Part shown: positions 8,275 to 15,985 of the stretch, one piece after another
How the letters are laid out: each line of letters starts with the position of its first letter
Position numbering within the stretch: the first letter of the stretch is position 1
Assembly (NCBI GenBank): GCA_018064565.1
Contig: JAGHVA010000058.1
Location: 1 to 42,951, forward strand
Source of the DNA: Candidatus Colimorpha onthohippi
GTDB lineage: Bacteria > Bacteroidota > Bacteroidia > Bacteroidales > P3
Direction: 5' to 3'
DNA length: 42,951 nucleotides
Made by a program: the position numbers and the translations under genes
Notes under the pieces: generated by a model
Databases searched by the model: none
What the model saw: the letters and a program-made list of their open reading frames with translations, nothing else
Told to the model about the DNA's origin: nothing

Positions 8275-8349
8275 GCTCCGATCGTCTAGCTGGCCCAGGA
8301 CGTAAGATTTTCATTCTTAAAATCGCGGGTTCGAATCCCGCTCGGAGTA
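8275..8349 (+). tRNA. tRNA-Glu (anticodon TTC)
   Basis: The sequence folds as a full cloverleaf. The acceptor arm pairs GCTCCGA with TCGGAGT (first pair G-U). The D arm GTCTAGCTGGCCCAGGAC resembles that of E. coli tRNA-Glu. The anticodon stem is TAAGA/TCTTA around the loop TTTTCAT, giving anticodon TTC. The T arm is GCGGG-TTCGAAT-CCCGC. The discriminator is A and no CCA is encoded. It sits 30 bases before rpsT. Confidence 0.93.
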
Positions 8350-8379
8350 CTAATAGAACAAAAAATCGTATTAACAATT

Positions 8380-8631
8380 ATGGCACACCACACGTCTGCA
8401 AAAAAAAGAATCCGTTCAACGGAGAAGAGAAGAGTTGAGAACCGTTACTACGCCAAGACCATGCGCAACGCTTTGCGTGATTTTCGCGCTTTAGAAGACA
8501 AAACTGTTGCTACTGAGAAGTTGCCCAAAATGGTTTCCATCATTGACAAGTTGGTCAAGCGTTCGATTATCCATAAGAACAAAGCTTCCAACCTCAAGTC
8601 AAAATTGATGCGTCAAGTGAACGCAATGTAA
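8380..8631 (+). CDS. rpsT: 30S ribosomal protein S20
   Basis: A basic 83-residue protein of the small ribosomal subunit that binds 16S rRNA. It begins MAHHTSAKKRIRSTEKRR and contains VKRSIIHKNKASNLKSKL, both typical of S20, and has normal length. It follows tRNA-Glu by 30 bases and is closed by a strong intrinsic terminator 22 bases after its stop. Confidence 0.97.
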   Translation: MAHHTSAKKRIRSTEKRRVENRYYAKTMRNALRDFRALEDKTVATEKLPKMVSIIDKLVKRSIIHKNKASNLKSKLMRQVNAM

Positions 8632-8653
8632 ACTCAATCCTTTTGAAAATATA

Positions 8654-8684
8654 GGCTGAATCCTTAGGGTTCAGCCTTTTTTTT
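8654..8684 (+). terminator. Intrinsic terminator after rpsT
   Basis: A 7-bp stem GGCTGAA/TTCAGCC (arms at 8654-8660 and 8670-8676) with further C-G pairing inside the loop, followed by eight T residues. Confidence 0.88.
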
Positions 8685-8710
8685 ATGTGTAACACTCACC
8701 TAACTAAACT

Positions 8711-8869
8711 ATGGATAACTTTGCCGACATTGACTTTGAAACCGCCAAATGCTACAAGACAAGTATTTGTGCCGTGGGGGGCATGGTATGTTACAATGGA
8801 GACGACGGGGATACTCACTCTACCTCTTTCGAATCTGGCAATGCCCATAATTTGCGCATCGCCCAATAA
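8711..8869 (+). pseudogene. Remnant of a DnaQ-like 3'-5' exonuclease gene (N-terminus only)
   Basis: A 52-codon reading frame starting with ATG just after the rpsT terminator. Its first part reads MDNFADIDFETAKCYKTSIC then AVGGMVCYNGD. That resembles the start of Bacteroidetes DnaQ/epsilon-type exonucleases (F-A-IDFETA...TS-C-VG), including the catalytic DxE of motif Exo I. After about 30 residues the similarity ends, and the frame runs into the 3' end of the oppositely oriented membrane protein gene. The other exonuclease motifs are missing. I infer a truncated gene; a short functional peptide is much less likely. The identification rests on motif memory, not on a search. Confidence 0.55.
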
Positions 8870-9243
8870 TAATATGCCACAAACAGGAGTGTTATCATCG
8901 CATCACCGACATTAAAAAAACTGTTCCCCATATATACTACCGGCAACGCTAAAATCACAATTTGCGCTATTGTATATGCATGGAAACCCCACACTCTTTG
9001 ATTCCACATCAGCGCAGCACCAACAAGCGACAACCCATAACAGACTCCTGACAAGATATAAAACACCCTCGGAACCTTGAACAGCATTTCATACATCGCA
9101 CGCATGTTATCCGCCACAGGAATATCTCCCGCAAAATACGACTGACTCAACATTGGCATCAACAGTCCCATCAGTATGTATGCGAACAGCGAGCAGCCAG
9201 ACCCTATAAAGGTCAACACCAACATTACCTTATAAAATTTCAT
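8815..9243 (-). CDS. Small integral membrane protein, unknown function
   Basis: A 142-residue protein with about four hydrophobic segments (for example MLVLTFIGSGCSLFAYILMG and YTIAQIVILALPVVYM) and a short charged C-terminal tail. I do not recognise a named family; it resembles small Bacteroidales membrane hypotheticals. The ATG at 9243 is preferred because it puts a short basic segment, KFYK, before the first helix; a TTG at 9273 would extend it by ten residues. It is the last gene of the amidase, GldA-like, pyrF group, 44 bases after pyrF. Its 3' end overlaps the exonuclease remnant on the other strand. Confidence 0.75.
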   Translation of the reverse strand: MKFYKVMLVLTFIGSGCSLFAYILMGLLMPMLSQSYFAGDIPVADNMRAMYEMLFKVPRVFYILSGVCYGLSLVGAALMWNQRVWGFHAYTIAQIVILALPVVYMGNSFFNVGDAMITLLFVAYYYWAMRKLWALPDSKEVE

Positions 9244-9287
9244 ACTTGCTGTTATTATTTGACATTTACCCAATTATATTTTCATTT

Positions 9288-10112
9288 TCACACACCCATA
9301 AATGCAGCCATCTGCTGCTGCAACTTCTGAGCTTCCTCGCCTGCTCGTAATGCAAAGTCCTCACCCGATGAAGCATATATGATACCTCTCGATGAGTTTA
9401 CCAATAGCCCACAATCATCTATCAGACCATACCGACACACATCCTCTAAACTGCCACCTTGTGCACCAATACCTGGAACCAACAAAAAACTACGCGGCGC
9501 GATAGTTCTTACCTGCGCCAGCTGATCCGCCTTGGTTGCACCAACCACATACATCATATTGTCGGTATTACCCCATGCCTGACTTTTTCTGAGTACCGAC
9601 TCAAATAGGCGCTCCCCATCAGTCTCCCTATACTGAAAATCAAAAGCACCTTTATTCGAGGTTAAAGCAAGCAGTATCACCCATTTCCCTTCGTACGACG
9701 TAAAAGGAGTAACACTATCCTCCCCCATATAGGGAGCTATCGTCATAGCATCAAAATCAAAATCTCCCTCTGGATCCAAGAAAGCCTTCGCGTACTGCTT
9801 TGACGTATTACCGATATCGCCCCGCTTTGCGTCAGCGATAGTAAACGCAGGCTTGTTTAGACTATGCAGATAGTCCATCGTCAATTTCAACTGTCGCAAC
9901 CCGTCTATGCCCATACTCTCGTAAAAAGCCAGATTGGGTTTATATGCTACCGCATAATCGATTGTAGCATCAATTATAGCCTTGTTGAACAAAAAAGCCG
10001 CATCTGGCTCACACTTCAAATGATCTGGAATTTTATTAAGGTCGGTATCTAATCCGACACACAAAAAAGACCTTCTCTCTTTTATCAATTCTATGAGTTG
10101 TTGACGAGTCAT
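9288..10112 (-). CDS. pyrF: Orotidine 5'-phosphate decarboxylase
   Basis: Catalyses the last step of UMP synthesis, decarboxylation of OMP. The 274-residue product belongs to the longer subfamily of OMP decarboxylases. It has the N-terminal FLCVGLDTD motif, the catalytic DAKRGDIGNT (Asp94, Lys96, Asp99), LLVPGIGAQGG near the phosphate site, and VNSSRGIIYAS. It starts 25 bases after the GldA-like ATPase gene and is the only pyrimidine gene seen here, so its place in an envelope-gene operon is probably incidental. Confidence 0.96.
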   Translation of the reverse strand: MTRQQLIELIKERRSFLCVGLDTDLNKIPDHLKCEPDAAFLFNKAIIDATIDYAVAYKPNLAFYESMGIDGLRQLKLTMDYLHSLNKPAFTIADAKRGDIGNTSKQYAKAFLDPEGDFDFDAMTIAPYMGEDSVTPFTSYEGKWVILLALTSNKGAFDFQYRETDGERLFESVLRKSQAWGNTDNMMYVVGATKADQLAQVRTIAPRSFLLVPGIGAQGGSLEDVCRYGLIDDCGLLVNSSRGIIYASSGEDFALRAGEEAQKLQQQMAAFMGV

Positions 10113-10137
10113 GACTATCTGTATTAAATGTAAATAA

Positions 10138-10830
10138 CTATTTGGTTAAATTATGAAAACGCTGGGTCAACTCACCCGCACTAAATGCGCTGATATTGTC
10201 ATCACTTACGATACGACCATGGCTAATAATAATAGCTCGAGAGCACATCGCCTCAACCTCCTGCATAATATGCGTTGACAACAAAACGATCTTATCCTTA
10301 CCTGCGTCCTTTATCAGTGAACGTATCTCCTCCAACTGATTCGGATCCAAACCTGTGGTTGGCTCATCTAAAATCAATATCGCTGGGTCGTGAAGCATTG
10401 CCGCAGCCAGCCCAACACGTTGGCGAAAACCTTTAGACAAAGCGCCTATCTTTTTATTAGCTTCTGGCGTCAAACCCACCCTCTCTATCATTTGACCGAC
10501 CCTGTCTCTCACATTGTCCAAATGATAAACACCAGCGGTAAACTTCAAGAATTCACGCACATACATATCCAAATATAACGGATTATGCTCGGGAAGATAG
10601 CCTATATGCTGTCGAACCTTATACGGCGCAGTGTAAATATCATCACCACACACACTTACATCACCCGCTGTGGGAGGAATAAAACAAGTGATTATCTTCA
10701 TTAACGTTGACTTGCCAGCACCATTAGGTCCCAACAATCCCACCACCTCTCCAGATTTGATTTCAAACGACACATCATCCAAGGCACGCTGGTCACCATA
10801 GAGTTTCGAAATATGAGATACCTTTATCAC
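10138..10830 (-). CDS. GldA-like ABC transporter ATP-binding protein (short form)
   Basis: The ATPase of an ABC exporter. Motifs are complete: Walker A GPNGAGKST (34-42), Q-loop region IGYLPEHNPLY, a variant signature LSKGFRQRVGLAAAM (from 131), Walker B ILILDEP (151-157), DPNQ, and the switch histidine in STHIMQEVE. The signature LSKGF and the DEPTTGLDPNQ string are characteristic of GldA, the gliding-motility-associated ATPase of Bacteroidetes. At 230 residues it lacks the 60-70 residue C-terminal extension I expect for GldA. No permease gene is nearby. The start is GTG, with no ATG in frame upstream. It lies between the amidase (39 bases upstream) and pyrF. Confidence 0.88.
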   Translation of the reverse strand: MIKVSHISKLYGDQRALDDVSFEIKSGEVVGLLGPNGAGKSTLMKIITCFIPPTAGDVSVCGDDIYTAPYKVRQHIGYLPEHNPLYLDMYVREFLKFTAGVYHLDNVRDRVGQMIERVGLTPEANKKIGALSKGFRQRVGLAAAMLHDPAILILDEPTTGLDPNQLEEIRSLIKDAGKDKIVLLSTHIMQEVEAMCSRAIIISHGRIVSDDNISAFSAGELTQRFHNLTK

Positions 10831-10869
10831 AATGCAAAATGTTAAATTGTTTCACAATTAAATATCACA

Positions 10870-12324
10870 CTACTGCCTTAGAAGTTCCTTAGCTTCTGCG
10901 ATACTTATCTTCTCGCCATTGTAAAAGGCGACCACAAAAGCATCGTTGAATCCTTTTGCTTTGACCTCGCTTAACAACGCTTTCGCCGATTCAATACTAT
11001 TGGCTTTGCCCCATACATAACAATAGCGTCTGCCCTGCATATAAAAATCGTAGTTGTTCAGCCCTTTCAACTGCCGATCGCCTTTAGGCAACTTATTGAA
11101 ACCGCTCAAAAACTGAACTCTAAACACAACATGTGATGAGACATCCGTTGATTTGGGGGCAACTGGTGCTTGCACAACCAGTTTTGGCTCTGGCACTGAA
11201 GGCTCATTTTTTTGTACCTTTTCAGACGGCTCAACTACTATATCCTCCACCGCTGCTTCTATGACATTTTCGGGACTCACATAGCTCAAACTATCATCTA
11301 CCGAGACTACAAATGTTTGTCCTCGTTGGTTATTTTCTGATTCTTTCGACTCAATTTTCAACGCCACCGCAGGCTTTGATGCAATCGTGTCTGCCGCCAC
11401 CGACGGTGCTGGCAATACTGGCGTATTCTCATGATGTTCTTCTCGTTTTGCAGTGTTTGCCTTTACCGTCTTGATGTCAGCATCCACCACTTTGGAATCC
11501 GTTATAGTAGTCATGGGGCTACTTGTCTGAAGTATTTTGGGCTGCGACCCCTCCTCGCGCGCCTTATACAATGCAAATGCATTATACAGACACAAGGCAA
11601 TTTTTTTCTTGCCCTCCTCCGTGCACAAGAAGGCCTCTTCAGACGGATTACTGATAAAACCTATCTCGGTCAACACCGATGGCATAGCGGTCTTGTATAT
11701 AACAAACAACTCCGCCTGCTTTACACCTCGGTTGATGCTTTTGGTATTCTGACTATATTGCTTTTGCAAAAAATTGGCGAAATCAAGACTTTTGGATAAA
11801 TAGGCATTCTGATACATTGCAAACATCACATAACTCTCTGGGCTGTTGGGATCAAAGCCTTGATAGTCCGAATTGCTCTTATACCCGCTTTCCAACAAGA
11901 TATCTGCATTCTCCTTTTTGGCTACCTCCATATTGGCCTTACTTTGCGAAAGTCCCATCACAAAAGTCTCCACACCGCTCGGAGCATCCTTGGGATGCGA
12001 ATTGGCATGGATTGAAACAAACAAATCGGCTTTCGCTCGATTGGCAACCATTGCACGATTTGCCAACGTCACGTCTTCATCACCCGTACGAGTATAGACA
12101 ATCTTCACGTCTGGGAAATTCTCTTTCACCATTGAACCGAATTTGCGCGCCACATCCAAAACCAAGTCTTTTTCAACTATCTTACCGCTAATCGCTCCTG
12201 GTTTATCACCCCCATGTCCAGGGTCTATCACCAAAGTTCTCACCTTGCCCGGTTCTCTTTTTTGCGCATACAACGGCTGCATCCCAACTAATACAACCAA
12301 AATAATTAATGCTAATCGTTTCAT
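10870..12324 (-). CDS. N-acetylmuramoyl-L-alanine amidase with C-terminal SPOR-like domain
   Basis: A periplasmic zinc amidase that cuts the bond between MurNAc and the peptide stem. A signal peptide (MKRLALIILVVLVGMQPLYA) precedes an Amidase_3 domain over about residues 30-250. The zinc and catalytic residues are visible in VIDPGHGG, VEKDLVLD, SIHANSH and LTEIGFISN. A long linker rich in Ser, Pro and Val (about 250-395) joins it to a C-terminal SPOR-like region (FRVQFLSGFNKLP ... VVAFYNGEKIS), which should bind denuded septal glycan. The start is the ATG at 12324; a TTG at 12330 precedes it. It heads the operon with the GldA-like ATPase, pyrF and a membrane protein. Confidence 0.93.
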   Translation of the reverse strand: MKRLALIILVVLVGMQPLYAQKREPGKVRTLVIDPGHGGDKPGAISGKIVEKDLVLDVARKFGSMVKENFPDVKIVYTRTGDEDVTLANRAMVANRAKADLFVSIHANSHPKDAPSGVETFVMGLSQSKANMEVAKKENADILLESGYKSNSDYQGFDPNSPESYVMFAMYQNAYLSKSLDFANFLQKQYSQNTKSINRGVKQAELFVIYKTAMPSVLTEIGFISNPSEEAFLCTEEGKKKIALCLYNAFALYKAREEGSQPKILQTSSPMTTITDSKVVDADIKTVKANTAKREEHHENTPVLPAPSVAADTIASKPAVALKIESKESENNQRGQTFVVSVDDSLSYVSPENVIEAAVEDIVVEPSEKVQKNEPSVPEPKLVVQAPVAPKSTDVSSHVVFRVQFLSGFNKLPKGDRQLKGLNNYDFYMQGRRYCYVWGKANSIESAKALLSEVKAKGFNDAFVVAFYNGEKISIAEAKELLRQ

Positions 12325-12369
12325 TGACAATAAGAAGATTTTTTCTTTCGATAATTGCGCAAATAATCA

Positions 12370-12399
12370 TATCTTTGCACACTTAAATTTGCAAAGATA
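12370..12399. promoter_or_regulatory. Two facing -7 boxes forming a perfect inverted repeat (amidase / lptD)
   Basis: On the plus strand TATCTTTGCA at 12370-12379 fits the -7 box for lptD. On the minus strand TATCTTTGCA, complementary to 12390-12399, fits the -7 box for the amidase gene. The two boxes point towards each other, 10 bases apart, making a 10-bp perfect inverted repeat. Neither has a clean TTG at 19-20 bases (TTTCG for the plus-strand box, TTTAC for the minus-strand box). RNA polymerase probably cannot occupy both at once. Confidence 0.55.
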
Positions 12400-12513
12400 C
12401 AACCTTTTTTTGATTGTAAATTGTAAAATATCCATCCCGCACTGGGATACGATTATTTCTATCAACACTCAACACCTTCCACTATCAAACCGCTTCCACA
12501 TATCCTAATTATT

Positions 12514-15177
12514 TTGGTTGCATATCTACTATTGCCTTTGTGGTGCGGTGCGCAAGATCCTGCAACGAGTGTGCCCACTCGTAAGAGCAACAGCAAGCAT
12601 GTCCATCGCATAAAAATGGCTGGGGCAGCCGACAGCAATGCCAAATCAACCGCCACTGTAATTTCGGCACCTAAATCCAACACGAACACCCCTGCCGCCA
12701 ATCTGGATAGCTTTGATATTCCGCTTTCGCCCAACGCCATCACAGATATTGTTCACTATAAGGCAGCCGACTCCATAGCACTCAATATCAATTCTCGGCA
12801 GGCCTATTTATTCCGCCAAGGAGACATTCATTACCAAGACATGAACCTGACCGCCGACTCGGTTGCGGTTGATTTCAACATGCAGACCATGACTGCTGCG
12901 AGTCTCTCTGACAGCAACGGCTCGTCATCAGCTGGCAAGCCAGTATTTAGACAAGCTGATGCCGAATATATCGCCGACACAATCCGATTTAATTACAACA
13001 CCAAACGTGGCATCATCTCATCGGTAATCACGCAAGAGGGCGATGGTTATCTGCATGGCGACAAAGTCAAGAAGATGAATGACAGCATCATGTATCTTTC
13101 AAGTGGCAAATACACCACATGCAATTATGCCCATCCGCACTATTCTATGAATTTTACCAAGAGCAAGATGATTATGGGCGACAAAATGGTATCTGGACCC
13201 GCCTACCTCACTATTGAGGACGTGCCTACACCCATCGCTCTACCCTTTGCTTTTTTTCCACTCACACACGGACGTTCATCAGGTATCATCATACCAAGTT
13301 ACGGCTGGATGGATAGTCGTGGCTACTACTTGCACGATGGAGGCTACTATTGGGCCATCAACGACAATATCGACCTAACACTATTGGCTGAAATTTACAC
13401 CAACCTAAGTTGGGAACTTGAGGCCAAGTCCCAATATTACCGCAGATACAAACACCGTGGCAATTTTGACATGCGCTATGGCAATACCATCGAAGGTCTG
13501 AAAGGCGACCCAAACGCTTACAATACTTATAGCGACTTCAAAATCAGTTGGCAACACCAGCAAGATGCCAAAGCCAACCCCTACAGCCGCTTCAGCGCTG
13601 ATGTCAACCTGCAAAGCCGAAACTATAACCGCAATACCACCAACAGAAACGACTACTTCAGCAGCACCACCACATCAAGCATATCTTACTCCGGTAAGAT
13701 TGGCAACCATATCAATATAGCCGCGTCTGCTCGCGAATCGTTCAATGCCCAAACAGGACTAATGAACATCAAACTGCCAAGCTTATCATTAAATACCACC
13801 ACGTTCTATCCATTGAGGCGAAAAAGCGTCTCTGGCTCTTATCGCTGGTACGAAAACATATCGCTCTCCTACACATTAGCTGCGGAAAATAATATTAACG
13901 CTCAAGATAGTGAGATTTTCACCCCCGCCATATTCAATAAGATGAATTACGGGCTGCAACATAATATCCCAATATCCTCATCCATCAAGGTTTTGAAATT
14001 CTTCAATTGGACCAATAGCATCAACATCACCGAGAGGTGGCATTGGCGCAGCATCGAAAAAACATACGACACCTTGACTGGCATGGTTATTACCGACACC
14101 ATCAAAGGCTTCAGAGCTAATCATGACGCCTCTTTCTCATCGTCAATATCCACACGCATATACGGAATCTTCAACTTTAAGCGAGGATGGATCAAGGCTT
14201 TTCGCCATGTCATCAACCCATCAATCAGTTTTAACCTACACCCAGATTTCGGTAAGACATTCCACTATTGGAAAGGCTATCGGGATAGTACTGGATACGA
14301 ACATAGATACTCTATATTTGAGCAAAGCCTATATGGCGGTCCTGTAGATGGTCGTAGCGGTCAAATCCGGTTTGCTATTGGTAACAACCTCGAGATGAAA
14401 GTTGGTTCGATTCGCGACACCACACTTGCTCCTACCAAGATTACATTACTCGAAAACCTCAATATTTCGGCTGGTTACGACTTAGCTCGCGACTCTCTAA
14501 ATTGGAGCGACCTCAGCATATCAGCCCGTACTACCCTTTTCAAGTGTATTGTGCTTAACTTTAGCGGGAGCTACTCTCCTTACGTCATAGACCAACATGG
14601 ACGGAAATATAACAAATTCTTATGGGAGACGGACAACCGGTTATTCCAACGACAAAACAGCAACTACAGCGCTAATATATCCTATTCTTTCAACAACCAG
14701 ACATTTCAGAAATCAGATCACAAAGAGGCTCCCAAAGGCGAAATACAACATCCCATATTCCAGACGCCCTATAGTTTCAACCCCGCTGTAATGATGGGGA
14801 CATACGTTGACTTCTCGGTGCCATGGAATCTATCTGTAAACTACTCGCTCACCTACGTCAACAGCTACGTAGCCTCACAACTCAACTACCAAGAAAACAT
14901 CACACAGACACTCTCAATATCTGGCAATTTCTCGTTAACCGAAAAATGGAAGTTTGCTTTCTCAACTGGCTATGACTTTGCGAACAAAGGTCTCTCCTAC
15001 ACTTCTGTTGACATCTACAGAGACCTACACTGCTGGGAGATGCGGTTTAACTGGGTCCCGTTTGGATACTACAAAAGTTGGAATTTTATGATCAATATCA
15101 AAGCCTCGTCATTGAAAGACTTGAAATACGAAAAACGGCGCTCATATCTTGACAATCAGGGCTATTACACTTATTAA
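12514..15177 (+). CDS. lptD: LPS assembly outer-membrane protein LptD (Bacteroidetes type)
   Basis: A large outer-membrane barrel that inserts lipopolysaccharide into the outer leaflet. The N-terminal part (about residues 75-200) is an OstA/LptA-like beta-jellyroll region with GDIHYQDMNLTADSVAVDF, followed by YTTCNYAHPHY. The rest is a beta barrel rich in aromatic alternation, for example VDFSVPWNLSVNYSLTYVNS near the C-terminus. The start is unsettled. The frame is open from 12427, but no ATG or GTG lies in it before 12514. TTG 12514 would cut the signal peptide. An ATC at 12484 would give a textbook one beginning M-K-P-L-P-H, and a CTG lies at 12442. The MerR-type gene follows 69 bases later. 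Confidence 0.88.
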   Translation: MVAYLLLPLWCGAQDPATSVPTRKSNSKHVHRIKMAGAADSNAKSTATVISAPKSNTNTPAANLDSFDIPLSPNAITDIVHYKAADSIALNINSRQAYLFRQGDIHYQDMNLTADSVAVDFNMQTMTAASLSDSNGSSSAGKPVFRQADAEYIADTIRFNYNTKRGIISSVITQEGDGYLHGDKVKKMNDSIMYLSSGKYTTCNYAHPHYSMNFTKSKMIMGDKMVSGPAYLTIEDVPTPIALPFAFFPLTHGRSSGIIIPSYGWMDSRGYYLHDGGYYWAINDNIDLTLLAEIYTNLSWELEAKSQYYRRYKHRGNFDMRYGNTIEGLKGDPNAYNTYSDFKISWQHQQDAKANPYSRFSADVNLQSRNYNRNTTNRNDYFSSTTTSSISYSGKIGNHINIAASARESFNAQTGLMNIKLPSLSLNTTTFYPLRRKSVSGSYRWYENISLSYTLAAENNINAQDSEIFTPAIFNKMNYGLQHNIPISSSIKVLKFFNWTNSINITERWHWRSIEKTYDTLTGMVITDTIKGFRANHDASFSSSISTRIYGIFNFKRGWIKAFRHVINPSISFNLHPDFGKTFHYWKGYRDSTGYEHRYSIFEQSLYGGPVDGRSGQIRFAIGNNLEMKVGSIRDTTLAPTKITLLENLNISAGYDLARDSLNWSDLSISARTTLFKCIVLNFSGSYSPYVIDQHGRKYNKFLWETDNRLFQRQNSNYSANISYSFNNQTFQKSDHKEAPKGEIQHPIFQTPYSFNPAVMMGTYVDFSVPWNLSVNYSLTYVNSYVASQLNYQENITQTLSISGNFSLTEKWKFAFSTGYDFANKGLSYTSVDIYRDLHCWEMRFNWVPFGYYKSWNFMINIKASSLKDLKYEKRRSYLDNQGYYTY

Positions 15178-15246
15178 ACGCTAAGGCTCACATCTTATTG
15201 GTTCCAATACCTCCATTTTCACAAATCACCTGCAATCTATTAACGT

Positions 15247-15759
15247 ATGAAGCTCTATTATTCCATCAGTGAAGTAGCCGAACGATTAGGCGTAAATGCA
15301 TCGCTGCTCCGCTATTGGGAAAAAGAATTCCCAATGCTGCAGCCATACAAAAACGCACATGGCACACGGAAATACAAGGAGGAAGACATCGCATTGCTGC
15401 AACACATAAAATACCTTACCCGCGACTGCGGCTACACCTTAGAAGGAGCACGCGAACAAATTAAGCAAAATAAATTCACCAAACATACCAATATTTCAGA
15501 CATTCAGTCTAACCAGAGCACTCAGTCTGACGCAAAATACACAGCAGACGAACCAACCCTTTTTAACTTGCCAGACTCCCAATTGTCAAACGAAACTTCT
15601 CGATACAAGCAAGGCATCACCACAGCCGATACACAATCAAACGATGAGAACCAGTGCGCCATTTGTAGTGCGCAGAATATTGAGGCTGCCCTACAACAGC
15701 TTCTAAAAGCAAAGCAGCAACTAATCGCACTGAAAGAGTCATTGCACAACTCCAACTAA
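15247..15759 (+). CDS. MerR-type helix-turn-helix transcriptional regulator
   Basis: A 170-residue DNA-binding protein. Residues 1-70 form a MerR-type winged helix: YYSISEVAERLGVNASLLRY then WEKEFPML, GTRKYKEEDIALLQHIKYL. The remainder is Gln/Ser/Asn-rich and ends in a short predicted coiled coil (ALQQLLKAKQQLIALKESL). No cysteine-based metal site or known effector domain is seen. Stand-alone MerR genes of this type after envelope genes are common in Bacteroidales, but the targets are unknown. It shares the strand with lptD (gap 69 bases) and is closed by a strong terminator. Confidence 0.9.
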   Translation: MKLYYSISEVAERLGVNASLLRYWEKEFPMLQPYKNAHGTRKYKEEDIALLQHIKYLTRDCGYTLEGAREQIKQNKFTKHTNISDIQSNQSTQSDAKYTADEPTLFNLPDSQLSNETSRYKQGITTADTQSNDENQCAICSAQNIEAALQQLLKAKQQLIALKESLHNSN

Positions 15760-15888
15760 AAACACCGACCTATAGCAAACTGAACGCTCGCCACCCAATC
15801 ATCAGCTTTCTTCAGGTTCTCTGCCCTAATAATCTCTACACGCCGTTTAACCCCACAAAACACTTATACACCTCTGAGTATTTTAGAT

Positions 15889-15938
15889 ACAAACAAAGAC
15901 GCGCATAACAAATAATGATTATGCGCGTCTTTGTTTGT
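15889..15938. terminator. Bidirectional intrinsic terminator with a 20-bp perfect stem
   Basis: Arms at 15889-15908 (ACAAACAAAGACGCGCATAA) and 15919-15938 are exact reverse complements around a 10-base loop. The arm ends give T-rich tails in both directions (TTTGTTTGT). It lies between the convergent MerR-type gene and the giant repeat protein gene, so it serves both. The 129 bases between the MerR stop and the hairpin hold nothing recognisable. Confidence 0.88.
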
Positions 15939-15985
15939 TAATCAATATGGCTAACTGTCATATCTAACCACTACAATCCATTTAA

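Noticed and set aside
15760..15888. A small gene or RNA after the MerR-type regulator
   Set aside because: No open frame with start and family resemblance, no promoter box and no hairpin other than the terminator beyond it.
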